Source: Candidatus Krumholzibacteriia bacterium
Lineage (GTDB): Bacteria > Krumholzibacteriota > Krumholzibacteriia > LZORAL124-64-63
Assembly: GCA_014859985.1 (NCBI GenBank)
Contig: JACZKN010000440.1
Coordinates: 1 to 7,042, forward strand
Reading direction: 5' to 3'
DNA: 7,042 nt
Made by a program: the position numbers and the translations under genes. The notes under the pieces are model-generated. The model did no database searches. It was not told where the DNA came from and worked only from the letters and a program-made list of their open reading frames with translations. How positions within the stretch are numbered: position 1 is the stretch's first letter; every line of letters begins with the position of its first letter. Of the stretch, positions 1-6,322 are shown in pieces.

Positions 1-878
<878 letters not shown>

Positions 879-965
879 GCGGGCTTTGCTCGGTCCAGGG
901 CTGGGTGCGGCTAGGGGTCGGACGACGGCGCGACGGTGGGCCGGACGACCGGATTCCGACCCTTC

Positions 966-994
966 AGGCTAGTTGAGAGCCGGCTTTCCGTCAA
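966..994 (-). promoter_or_regulatory. Putative sigma70-type promoter of the phosphatase gene
   Basis: Reading the minus strand, TTGACG (989-994) is followed after a 17-base spacer by TAGCCT (966-971). The -35 matches consensus at 5 of 6 positions and the -10 at only 3 of 6. Transcription would start near 959, giving a leader of about 80 bases before the ATG at 878. The site lies in the 129-base gap after the upstream same-strand gene, so the phosphatase probably has its own promoter and is not only read through. A weak hairpin (CCGTC/GACGG with a 5-base loop) overlaps the -35. Confidence 0.5.
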
Positions 995-1007
995 GGCGAC
1001 GGCCCCG

Positions 1008-1676
1008 CTACCGGAACAGGGCCTTGAGCGCACCCCACCGCGCCGCCGCGGCGGGAACCGGCGCCTCGTGGATCTCGATCTCGTAATCCTCATCGACCGA
1101 GGTCACGGCGCCGACCCAGGGGTCGACGGGGTCGTCGGCATCCCAGTAGGCGGCGCGGCCGGGGACCGTCGACAGGGGCGAGGGCTGGACGTACAGGAAG
1201 GCGTTGGACCAGAGGTAGCAGGGCGGCCGCAGCTCGGGCCAGGGCGTGAAGGTCGCGGTCGCGCCGGCGGCCAGGTGGCAGGTGGCCAGGACCGTGGACA
1301 AGTCGCTGTAGGGCGAGCCCACCGGCATCGGCTCGTCGTAGAGCACGAACACGGTGCCGTCGGCGTCCGTCCAGACGTTGGCGGGCACCGGTGCGGACCA
1401 GCCGACGATCTGCAGGCCGTCGCCGGCGTTCACCCGGCAGACGAACCCGCCCAGGCGCGTGACCGGGCGGGCGATCTGCTCGGCGCCGAAGGCGTCGTTG
1501 CGCGGGTCGAAGAGCTTCAGCTCGAGGGTGAACGCGTCCCCGGCCTGCGCGTACGCGCAGTTGTAGTCGTGGGCGGAGCTGGCGGCGTAGGTGAAGGATA
1601 TGGAGTTCCCGGCGGGATCCGGGGCCGCCACGGCTGCGGCGGCCAGCAGGATCAGGACGACGGCCAACCGTACCAT
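1008..1676 (-). CDS. Small secreted protein of unknown function with C-terminal W-G-x-x-K-x-L-F-R tail
   Basis: This gene encodes 222 residues. The first 18 (MVRLAVVLILLAAAAVAA) are a clear Sec signal peptide, so the mature protein is exported. The body is predicted to be mostly beta and rich in aromatic, Pro and Gly residues. It has four cysteines in the mature part (in D-Y-N-C, F-V-C-R, A-T-C-H and P-P-C-Y contexts), an even number consistent with two disulfides. A D-A-D-D-P-V-D-P stretch follows, then a short acidic segment (V-D-E-D-Y-E-I-E-I). The protein ends A-A-R-W-G-A-L-K-A-L-F-R. I do not recognise a named domain. From memory, short secreted proteins with this architecture and tail are frequent in Krumholzibacteriota/Eisenbacteriota-type genomes. 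The start is fixed by a strong GGAGGT five bases upstream and by the promoter at 1721-1751. It is transcribed divergently from the propeller gene. Function unknown; the reading frame and secretion are well supported. Confidence 0.85.
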   Translation of the reverse strand: MVRLAVVLILLAAAAVAAPDPAGNSISFTYAASSAHDYNCAYAQAGDAFTLELKLFDPRNDAFGAEQIARPVTRLGGFVCRVNAGDGLQIVGWSAPVPANVWTDADGTVFVLYDEPMPVGSPYSDLSTVLATCHLAAGATATFTPWPELRPPCYLWSNAFLYVQPSPLSTVPGRAAYWDADDPVDPWVGAVTSVDEDYEIEIHEAPVPAAAARWGALKALFR

Positions 1677-1681
1677 GACAG

Positions 1682-1687
1682 ACCTCC
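1682..1687 (-). promoter_or_regulatory. Shine-Dalgarno site of the small secreted protein gene
   Basis: GGAGGT on the minus strand lies five bases upstream of the ATG at 1676. It is a near-perfect anti-16S match and fixes the start of the 222-residue gene. Confidence 0.8.
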
Positions 1688-1720
1688 AGGGGCGGCGGCA
1701 TCGGCGGCGTGCGGCCTGTC

Positions 1721-1751
1721 ATTATAGCACGCGATCGGTGGCTGCTGTCAA
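1721..1751 (-). promoter_or_regulatory. Consensus sigma70 promoter with extended -10 and 19-bp spacer
   Basis: On the minus strand a perfect TTGACA (1746-1751) and a perfect TATAAT (1721-1726) are separated by 19 bases. TGC directly before the -10 makes it an extended -10 (TGn). The start of transcription would be near 1714, leaving a leader of about 38 bases to the ATG at 1676. Exact consensus hexamers stand out in this GC-rich context. The spacer is two bases longer than the optimum, which the extended -10 may offset. Confidence 0.85.
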
Positions 1752-1889
1752 CCGGACTGCGCATCCAGTCCCAGGCGGCCGGGCGCCCGGGGCGGAATAT
1801 GCGACAATCTTGATCCCTGTTCCCGGCCGGCGGTGCGTTGGGAGGTGTGAGACAGGACAACCCCCGCACGCCGGTCCAGGAACCGGAAA

Positions 1890-1895
1890 AAGGAG
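1890..1895 (+). promoter_or_regulatory. Shine-Dalgarno site of the propeller gene
   Basis: AAGGAG, preceded by an A-rich run, ends nine bases before the ATG at 1905. It supports that ATG over other in-frame starts. A credible full promoter was not found upstream. The best candidate is an extended -10-like TGC-GACAAT (1800-1808) without a recognisable -35. Confidence 0.75.
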
Positions 1896-1904
1896 CACCC
1901 AGCC

Positions 1905-3548
1905 ATGGCACATGCCCGATCGTTCACCATCCTGCTGGCGCTTGCGCTGCTGGCGGCCGCCGCGGCCGGGCCCGCGCCGGCCGCCCCCGGCGACCACGTG
2001 TGGAGCCGCGGCTTCGACACAGAGACGCTGGCCGACATCACCCCCGACGGCGAGGTCACGGTCGCGGGGATGTTTTACGGGACTGTCGACTTCGGCGGCG
2101 GGCCGCTGACGCCGAGCAACCCCTTCGGGGGCGACATGTTCGTGGCCAGGTTCGACGCCAACGGCAACCACGTGTTCAGCTTCGCGGTCGTCGGGGGCCA
2201 GGGTCACGGCGTCAACGCCGTGCGGGCCGACCCCGCCGGCGGCGTCTACGTGATGGGCCGCATCTACTCCGGTTCGGTCGACTTCGGGGGCGGCCCCCTC
2301 GCGGCGAACAACGACTTCTACGTGGTGCGCTACGACGAGGACGGCAACCATCTGTTCAGCGGGCTGCACGGCAATGTCGAACTGGCCGACGCGGAGGCGG
2401 ACGCCCAGGGCCTGATGATCGTGGGCGCCACCCGCTCGACCGCCGACTTCGGGGGCGGGCCCCTGACCACCGCCGGCGACACCGACGCGCTGATCGCCCG
2501 GCTCGACGGCGCCGGCAACCACGTCTTCAGCGCCATCTACGGGGATGCCTACGGCCAGTACGCCCGGGCCGTCGGCCTCGACGCCGGCGGCGGGTCGGTG
2601 GTCGCCTTCCAGATCGCCGGCACCATCGACTTCGGGGGCGGCCCCCTCGTCCCGGCCGGCTTCGGGCTGGCCCTGGTCGAGTTCGACGCCACGGGCGCGC
2701 ACGTCCGCAGCGACCTGATCGACGGCGACTTCACCTCGGGCATCACCTACAACGTGCACCTGGACGTCAAGGACGACGGGGGCTTCGTCGTGGCGGGCGA
2801 GCTGCACGGGGCGGCCGACCTCGGCGGCGGCCCGCTCTATACCGCGGGCAACACCGACGTGTTCGTGGCCCTCTTCGGCACCGACGGCACGCACCTGTTC
2901 AGCGCGTCCTACGGATCGACCAGCTACCAGGTGGTCAACAGCGTCACGTTCGCCCCCGACGACGCGATCGTCCTGAGCGGCAATTTCGTCAATGACCTGG
3001 ATTTCGGGGGCGGGGTCCTCAGCGCCGGCCCCACCACCCCCAAGCTCTTCCTGGCCCGCCTGGACGCCGGCGGCGCCCATGAGTTCAGCACCACCTACGA
3101 AGGGCCGTCCGGTGCCTACAGCCTGATCACGCGGACGAAGGCCGCCGGCGCGCTCCTGCTGGAAGCGTCGTCGTCGCCCGACCTCGACCTCGGCGGCGGC
3201 CCCCTCGGCCCGTACTACAGCTTCCTGGGTGTCCTGGAAGGCAGCGGGACGGTCCCCAGCTCGGTGACCGACGGCGACACCCCGGCCGTGCCGGTCGGCG
3301 TCGCGGCCTATCCGAACCCGTTCAATCCCGCGACCAAGCTGGCCTTCACGCTCGACCACCGGGGCGAGGTCGAGGTGCTGGTGCACGACCTGCGCGGCGC
3401 CCTGGTAGCGCGGCTCTTCCGGGGCGAATTGGACGCCGGCGCCCATGAAGTGCAGTGGCGGGCCGAGGGCGTGCCGTCGGGAGTGTACCTGGCCACGGTG
3501 CGCGCCGGTGCGGCGCGGCGGACGACGCCCGTGACCCTGGTGAAGTAG
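1905..3548 (+). CDS. Secreted seven-bladed beta-propeller (SBBP/DFGGG-type repeats) with C-terminal FlgD-like/type IX-like sorting domain
   Basis: This gene encodes 547 residues. Residues 1-26 are a Sec signal peptide ending A-P-A. The body holds seven copies of D-[FL]-G-G-G-[PV]-L, starting at residues 62, 126, 181, 242, 305, 366 and 428 (spacing 55-64). Most copies are followed by a D-x-F-V-A-R-F-D-A-x-G-N-H-V-F-S strand. Such repeats are known from SBBP-type propellers of myxobacterial and other cell-surface proteins. A G-D-H-V-W-S strand at 29-34 matches the strand missing after the last repeat, as expected for closure of the propeller ring. Residues from about 464 form an Ig-like C-terminal domain with Y-P-N-P-F-N-P (469-475), L-x-D-L-R-G, G-x-H-E-V-Q-W and G-V-Y-L-A-T-V-R. 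This is the pattern of FlgD-like and type IX secretion tails. The protein is probably exported and surface-bound or released. No catalytic motif is visible, so binding is the likelier role. It is divergent from the small secreted protein gene and convergent with the amidohydrolase operon. Confidence 0.88.
   Translation: MAHARSFTILLALALLAAAAAGPAPAAPGDHVWSRGFDTETLADITPDGEVTVAGMFYGTVDFGGGPLTPSNPFGGDMFVARFDANGNHVFSFAVVGGQGHGVNAVRADPAGGVYVMGRIYSGSVDFGGGPLAANNDFYVVRYDEDGNHLFSGLHGNVELADAEADAQGLMIVGATRSTADFGGGPLTTAGDTDALIARLDGAGNHVFSAIYGDAYGQYARAVGLDAGGGSVVAFQIAGTIDFGGGPLVPAGFGLALVEFDATGAHVRSDLIDGDFTSGITYNVHLDVKDDGGFVVAGELHGAADLGGGPLYTAGNTDVFVALFGTDGTHLFSASYGSTSYQVVNSVTFAPDDAIVLSGNFVNDLDFGGGVLSAGPTTPKLFLARLDAGGAHEFSTTYEGPSGAYSLITRTKAAGALLLEASSSPDLDLGGGPLGPYYSFLGVLEGSGTVPSSVTDGDTPAVPVGVAAYPNPFNPATKLAFTLDHRGEVEVLVHDLRGALVARLFRGELDAGAHEVQWRAEGVPSGVYLATVRAGAARRTTPVTLVK
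2088..3206 (+). repeat. Seven DxGGGxL-coding repeats with near-identical DNA cores
   Basis: The repeat cores begin at 2088, 2280, 2445, 2628, 2817, 3000 and 3186. Copies 2 and 4 share an identical 24-base block (2278-2301 and 2626-2649). Several copies contain a self-complementary run of five or more G, then GCGG, then C. These could drive slippage or recombination and make the region prone to assembly error. The frame nevertheless stays open through all seven. Confidence 0.75.
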
Positions 3549-3560
3549 GCCGCGCCGCCC

Positions 3561-3593
3561 TGCGGACGGCCGCCCCCGCGGCGGCCGTCCGCA
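3561..3593. terminator. 14-bp-stem hairpin between convergent genes, probable shared terminator
   Basis: Bases 3561-3574 pair perfectly with 3580-3593 around a five-base loop (CCCGC). The stem is very GC-rich. It lies 12 bases after the TAG of the propeller gene and 15 bases beyond the stop of the amidohydrolase gene at 3609, so it can serve both strands. Neither side has a T-tract, so termination may be weak, factor-assisted, or the hairpin may mainly protect 3' ends. Confidence 0.65.
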
Positions 3594-3608
3594 AGGCCCC
3601 GGTCGCGG

Positions 3609-4811
3609 TCAGCGCACGAGCTGCGAGACCACCTCCCCCTCGATCACCACGCCCGTGCAGTGGCTGGTGTACTCGAAGGGATCGCCGTCGAAGAGGGCCA
3701 GGTCGCCGTCCTTGCCCACGGCCAGGGTGCCCACCCGGTCGGCGATACCCAGCAGCTGCGCCGCGTCGCGGGTCACCGCCGCCAGCGCCCGCGCGAAGCC
3801 CAGGCCGTGCCCGGCCGCCACCGCCGCCTCGAACAGCACCACCCTGGTCTTGGGCACGTACGACTCGTAGCCGCTCTGCAGGGCGAAGGGGATGCCCGCG
3901 TCGGCCAGCTGCGCGGCGGTCGCGAGGCTCAGGTTCTCGGTCTCGCCGAAGGCCCGGGTCATGGTCGGGTGCAGCAGCACCGGCACGCCCGCGGCCTTGA
4001 TCTGGGGCAGCAGCTGGTGGGCCTCGGCGGCGCCGTCCAGCCACAGGCGCAGGCCGAACTCCTCGGCCAGGCGCAGGGCGTTGGTGATGTCCCGCACCCG
4101 GTGGGCGGTGACCATCAGGGCCAGCTCGCCGTCCAGCACGCGGACCATCGTCTCGGCGCGCAGGTCACGCGCCGGCGGCGGGCCGTCACCGCCGGTGGCT
4201 GCCAGTTCGGCCGCATACTCCCGGGCCCGGATCAGCTCCTGGCGCAGCAGGGCCACGGTCTTGGCCCGCGAGGGGGCCGCCACGCCCTCCGGACCGATCG
4301 CGGGCGCCAGGGTCGCGGCCACGGCCACGGCCTCGCGCACGAGCGCCTCGGCGACGGTGCGGCCGCGGGTCTTGACGATCATCGTCTGGCCGGAGACCGG
4401 CAGCCCGGGGGCGTGGCCCGTGTGCACCGTGGTCACCCCCAAAGAGCGCAGCCAGGCCACCAGCTCGTCGTCCGGGTTGTAGGCGTCGACCGCCCGCAGC
4501 TCCGGCTGCACCGGCCCGGCCCGATCCAGCATGTCCTGGTCGGCGGGCACGTTGAAGATTCCCGAGAGGCCGACGGTGGCGTGGGCGTCGATCAGACCGG
4601 GCGTGACGACGGCGGCTTCCAGGACCCGGTAGCCCGCGGGGATGGCCACCGTGGCGGCGGGGCCGACGGCCGCGATGCGGCCGTCGGTCACCACCACGAC
4701 GCCGTCGGTGATGGCCGGGCCGTCCATGGTGTGCACGACGCCGCCCTTGACCGCGACCTGGGCCTGGGCCGACGCGGCGGCGCACAGGAGGATGATCAGC
4801 AGTGTCTTCAC
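3609..4811 (-). CDS. Exported amidohydrolase-fold protein with degenerate metal site (second gene of pair)
   Basis: This gene encodes 400 residues from a GTG at 4811. Residues 1-17 are a signal peptide (K-T-L-L-I-I-L-L-C-A-A-A-S-A-Q-A). The fold is that of the metal-dependent amidohydrolase (imidazolonepropionase-like, COG1228) group. It has the N-terminal composite beta part (D-G-R-I-A-A-V-G-P), T-P-G-L-I-D-A-H, L-G-V-T-T-V-H-T-G-x-x-P-G-x-P-V-S-G-Q-T and the terminal V-G-T-L-A-V-G-K-D-G-D-L-A-L-F-D-G-D-P-F. Compared by eye with its neighbour, the metal ligands are largely lost. The H-x-H is H-A-T (H77, T79), the K-M-A-x-G lysine is absent, the strand-6 His pair is D259-G260 and the strand-8 Asp is G314. 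H77 and H237 remain. It may be a non-catalytic partner or act without the usual metal centre. It overlaps the upstream gene by GTGA. A further ATG at 4838 exists but lacks this ribosome-site context. Confidence 0.85.
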   Translation of the reverse strand: MKTLLIILLCAAASAQAQVAVKGGVVHTMDGPAITDGVVVVTDGRIAAVGPAATVAIPAGYRVLEAAVVTPGLIDAHATVGLSGIFNVPADQDMLDRAGPVQPELRAVDAYNPDDELVAWLRSLGVTTVHTGHAPGLPVSGQTMIVKTRGRTVAEALVREAVAVAATLAPAIGPEGVAAPSRAKTVALLRQELIRAREYAAELAATGGDGPPPARDLRAETMVRVLDGELALMVTAHRVRDITNALRLAEEFGLRLWLDGAAEAHQLLPQIKAAGVPVLLHPTMTRAFGETENLSLATAAQLADAGIPFALQSGYESYVPKTRVVLFEAAVAAGHGLGFARALAAVTRDAAQLLGIADRVGTLAVGKDGDLALFDGDPFEYTSHCTGVVIEGEVVSQLVR

Positions 4812-6121
4812 GATTCGCCTCCCTGGTCGGCGCAGCACAGGAACGGCTCCTGGTCGCGGCCCGCGCCCTGGCCGCCCTCGGCGTGGAGCAGGTCGTCCGG
4901 ATCGTCGCGGTCGAAGACCTTGCGCCCCTCGACCCAGGTTTCCAGGACGCGGGTGTAGACGCTCAGGGGGTCCCCGTCCAGGATCACGAAGTCCGCGTCC
5001 TTGCCCTCCTCCAGGCTGCCGATGCGGTGGTCCAGGTCCAGCATCCTCGCCCCGTTGACGGTCAGCGACGCCAGCGCGGTCGTCCGGTCCAGGCCGCCGC
5101 GCAAGCCCATGGCCGCCGAGCGCAGGAACAGCCGGCTGTCGGTGATCCAGTCGTCGGTGTGGTAGGCCACCAGCACGCCGGCGGCGGCGAGCACGGCGCC
5201 GGTCTCGAAGCGCAGGTTCACCGCCTCGTGCTTGCCGCCCGGCGAGTCGACGGTGATGATGGAGCAGGGCACGCCCGCCTCGGCGATCGCCTCGGCCACC
5301 TTCCAGCCCTCGCTCACGTGGTGCAGTACCACCTTGAAGCCGAACTCCTGCCGCAGCCGCAGCACGGTCATCACGTCGTCGGCCCGGTGGGTGTGGTGGT
5401 GCACCACGCGCTCGCCCCGCAGCACCTCGACCAGGATCTCCAGGTCCAGGTCGCGGGGCGGCCGCTTGGCCGGGTCACCTGCGGCGGCCTCGAGCTTCGC
5501 CTGGTACTCCCGCGCGGCGATGAACTGCTCGCGCACCAGGAAGGCGGACTTGCCGCGGGTGCCGGGAAAGGGCGGCTTGCGCATGCTGTTGGTGCCGTTG
5601 GCCATCTTCAGGCCGCCCAGCACGCGGCCCTCCTTGTCCAGGTACGCCCAGTCCTCGGGGCGCACCGCGCCGGACTTCACCCCGCGCAGCTTCAGGTAGA
5701 TGGTCTGTCCGCTGCTGAGGTAGCCGCTGCCGGGCATCACGTTCACGGTGGTCAGGCCGCCGGCCACGGCGCGGCGGTAGCCGCTGGAGAAGACGTTCAC
5801 CGCGTCGAGGATGCGCACCCCCGGCTGGATGGGCCCGCTCTCGTCCGCGGCCCGGAAGCCGCCCACGTGGCTGTGGGTATCGACCAGGCCGGGCATGATC
5901 ACCTTGCCCGCGGCGTCGACCACGGTGGCCCCGCCGGGAATCCGCGTGCGGTCGGCCGGACCCACCGCCGCGATGCGGCCGTCCTTGACCACCAGGGTGC
6001 CGTCGGGGATCTCCTCGCCGGTGACGGTGATCAGGTGGGCGTGGGTGAAGGCGACCGTGTCGGCGAGGGTCGGGGCCGCAGCCAGCAGCAGCGCGGCCGC
6101 GGCGGCGAGGGTTCGGGGCAT
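4808..6121 (-). CDS. Exported metal-dependent amidohydrolase (imidazolonepropionase-like family), first gene of pair
   Basis: This gene encodes 437 residues. The signal peptide covers 1-20 (ending P-T-L-A), so the enzyme probably works in the periplasm or outside the cell. Expected amidohydrolase motifs appear in order: D-G-R-I-A-A-V-G-P (47-55), I-M-P-G-L-V-D-T-H-S-H (H83, H85), G-G-L-T-T-V-N-V-M-P-G-S-G-x-L-S-S-G-Q-T, G-L-K-M-A-N-G (K172), V-V-H-H-H-T-H-R-A-D-D (H245), V-V-L-H-H-V-S-E-G (H267/H268), A-Y-H-T-D-D-W-I-T-D-S-R (D323/D324) and I-G-S-L-E-E-G-K-D-A-D-F-V-I-L-D-G-D-P. These are the known metal-binding positions of the superfamily. The substrate cannot be read from the sequence; hydrolysis of a C-N bond in a peptide-like or cyclic amide compound is the family norm. 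The last ~30 residues, with a vicinal Cys pair (F-L-C-C-A-D), extend past the usual end. It is transcribed from the promoter at 6166-6194 and coupled to the degenerate paralogue downstream. Confidence 0.92.
   Translation of the reverse strand: MPRTLAAAAALLLAAAPTLADTVAFTHAHLITVTGEEIPDGTLVVKDGRIAAVGPADRTRIPGGATVVDAAGKVIMPGLVDTHSHVGGFRAADESGPIQPGVRILDAVNVFSSGYRRAVAGGLTTVNVMPGSGYLSSGQTIYLKLRGVKSGAVRPEDWAYLDKEGRVLGGLKMANGTNSMRKPPFPGTRGKSAFLVREQFIAAREYQAKLEAAAGDPAKRPPRDLDLEILVEVLRGERVVHHHTHRADDVMTVLRLRQEFGFKVVLHHVSEGWKVAEAIAEAGVPCSIITVDSPGGKHEAVNLRFETGAVLAAAGVLVAYHTDDWITDSRLFLRSAAMGLRGGLDRTTALASLTVNGARMLDLDHRIGSLEEGKDADFVILDGDPLSVYTRVLETWVEGRKVFDRDDPDDLLHAEGGQGAGRDQEPFLCCADQGGES
4818..4822 (-). promoter_or_regulatory. 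Shine-Dalgarno deciding the GTG start at 4811, with GTGA stop-start overlap
   Basis: GGAGG on the minus strand sits six bases before the GTG at 4811. The last bases of that start overlap the TGA stop (4808-4810) of the upstream amidohydrolase, giving a four-base GTGA overlap typical of translational coupling. The resulting protein begins directly with a signal peptide, whereas the ATG at 4838 would add nine charged and unusual residues in front. Confidence 0.85.
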
Positions 6122-6127
6122 GGGGTT

Positions 6128-6132
6128 CCTCC
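6128..6132 (-). promoter_or_regulatory. Shine-Dalgarno of the first amidohydrolase gene
   Basis: GGAGG on the minus strand ends six bases before the ATG at 6121. This fixes the start that gives an intact signal peptide. Confidence 0.8.
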
Positions 6133-6152
6133 GCGGGGGACCGGGTGGGTAT

Positions 6153-6175
6153 TGATATCCGATCGATGATATCCG
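6153..6175. promoter_or_regulatory. Operator-like element: two TGATATCCG direct repeats overlapping the -10
   Basis: TGATATCCG occurs at 6153-6161 and again at 6167-6175, a 14-base period. Each copy contains the palindrome GATATC (6154-6159 and 6168-6173), so the pair also reads as an interrupted inverted repeat around CGATCGAT. The element covers the -10 (6166-6171) and the likely start of the amidohydrolase operon, where a repressor would act. It is AT-rich against a very GC-rich background. No regulator gene is visible in the window, so the role is inferred from position only. Confidence 0.45.
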
Positions 6176-6194
6176 TTTTCACCCCCGGCCGCAA
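6166..6194 (-). promoter_or_regulatory. Putative sigma70-type promoter of the amidohydrolase operon
   Basis: On the minus strand TTGCGG (6189-6194), a 17-base spacer and TATCAT (6166-6171) form a good match to sigma70 elements, with optimal spacing and an A-rich patch just upstream of the -10. The start would fall near 6159, leaving a leader of about 38 bases with a GGAGG before the ATG at 6121. Confidence 0.65.
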
Positions 6195-6210
6195 TCGCGA
6201 CCCTTCGGGC

Positions 6211-6238
6211 TTGTTCCCCGGCCGGCGGACGGTACGAT
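6211..6238 (+). promoter_or_regulatory. Possible promoter of the rightward membrane-protein gene
   Basis: TTGTTC (6211-6216) and TACGAT (6233-6238) are separated by 16 bases on the plus strand. This would give a leader of about 78 bases to the GTG at 6323. The match is moderate. With the leftward promoter at 6166-6194 it would make this gap a divergent control region. The leader itself holds a CACCGCGGTG palindrome (6248-6257) but no ribosome site of note. Confidence 0.4.
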
Positions 6239-6322
6239 GGCCCCGCTCACCGCGGTGCCCGGGCGGGACGGATGCCCTGCACCGGCGGATCGGGGTCCCC
6301 CTGACCGCGAACGGTTGGTGCC

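Noticed and set aside
972..1007. Possible terminator after the small secreted protein gene
   Set aside because: The only stem (CCGTC/GACGG, five bases) is weak, lacks a T-tract and overlaps the proposed -35 of the next gene.
1722..3446. Long open frame on the minus strand opposite the propeller gene
   Set aside because: Its composition (V, G, A, R, D, H-rich, no domain) is typical of an antisense shadow in GC-rich DNA, and it conflicts with a plus-strand gene that has a signal peptide, repeats and a tail domain.
3660..4958. 432-codon plus-strand open frame opposite the second amidohydrolase
   Set aside because: It has the same low-complexity shadow composition and runs against a gene with signal peptide, coupling and family motifs.
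4802..6169. 455-codon plus-strand open frame opposite the first amidohydrolase
   Set aside because: It is an antisense shadow: low-complexity Q/H/V/G/A/R sequence, no ribosome site, and full overlap with a gene carrying clear catalytic motifs.
6248..6257. CACCGCGGTG palindrome in the leader
   Set aside because: Ten-base GC palindromes are expected by chance at this composition, and it has no second copy or clear placement.
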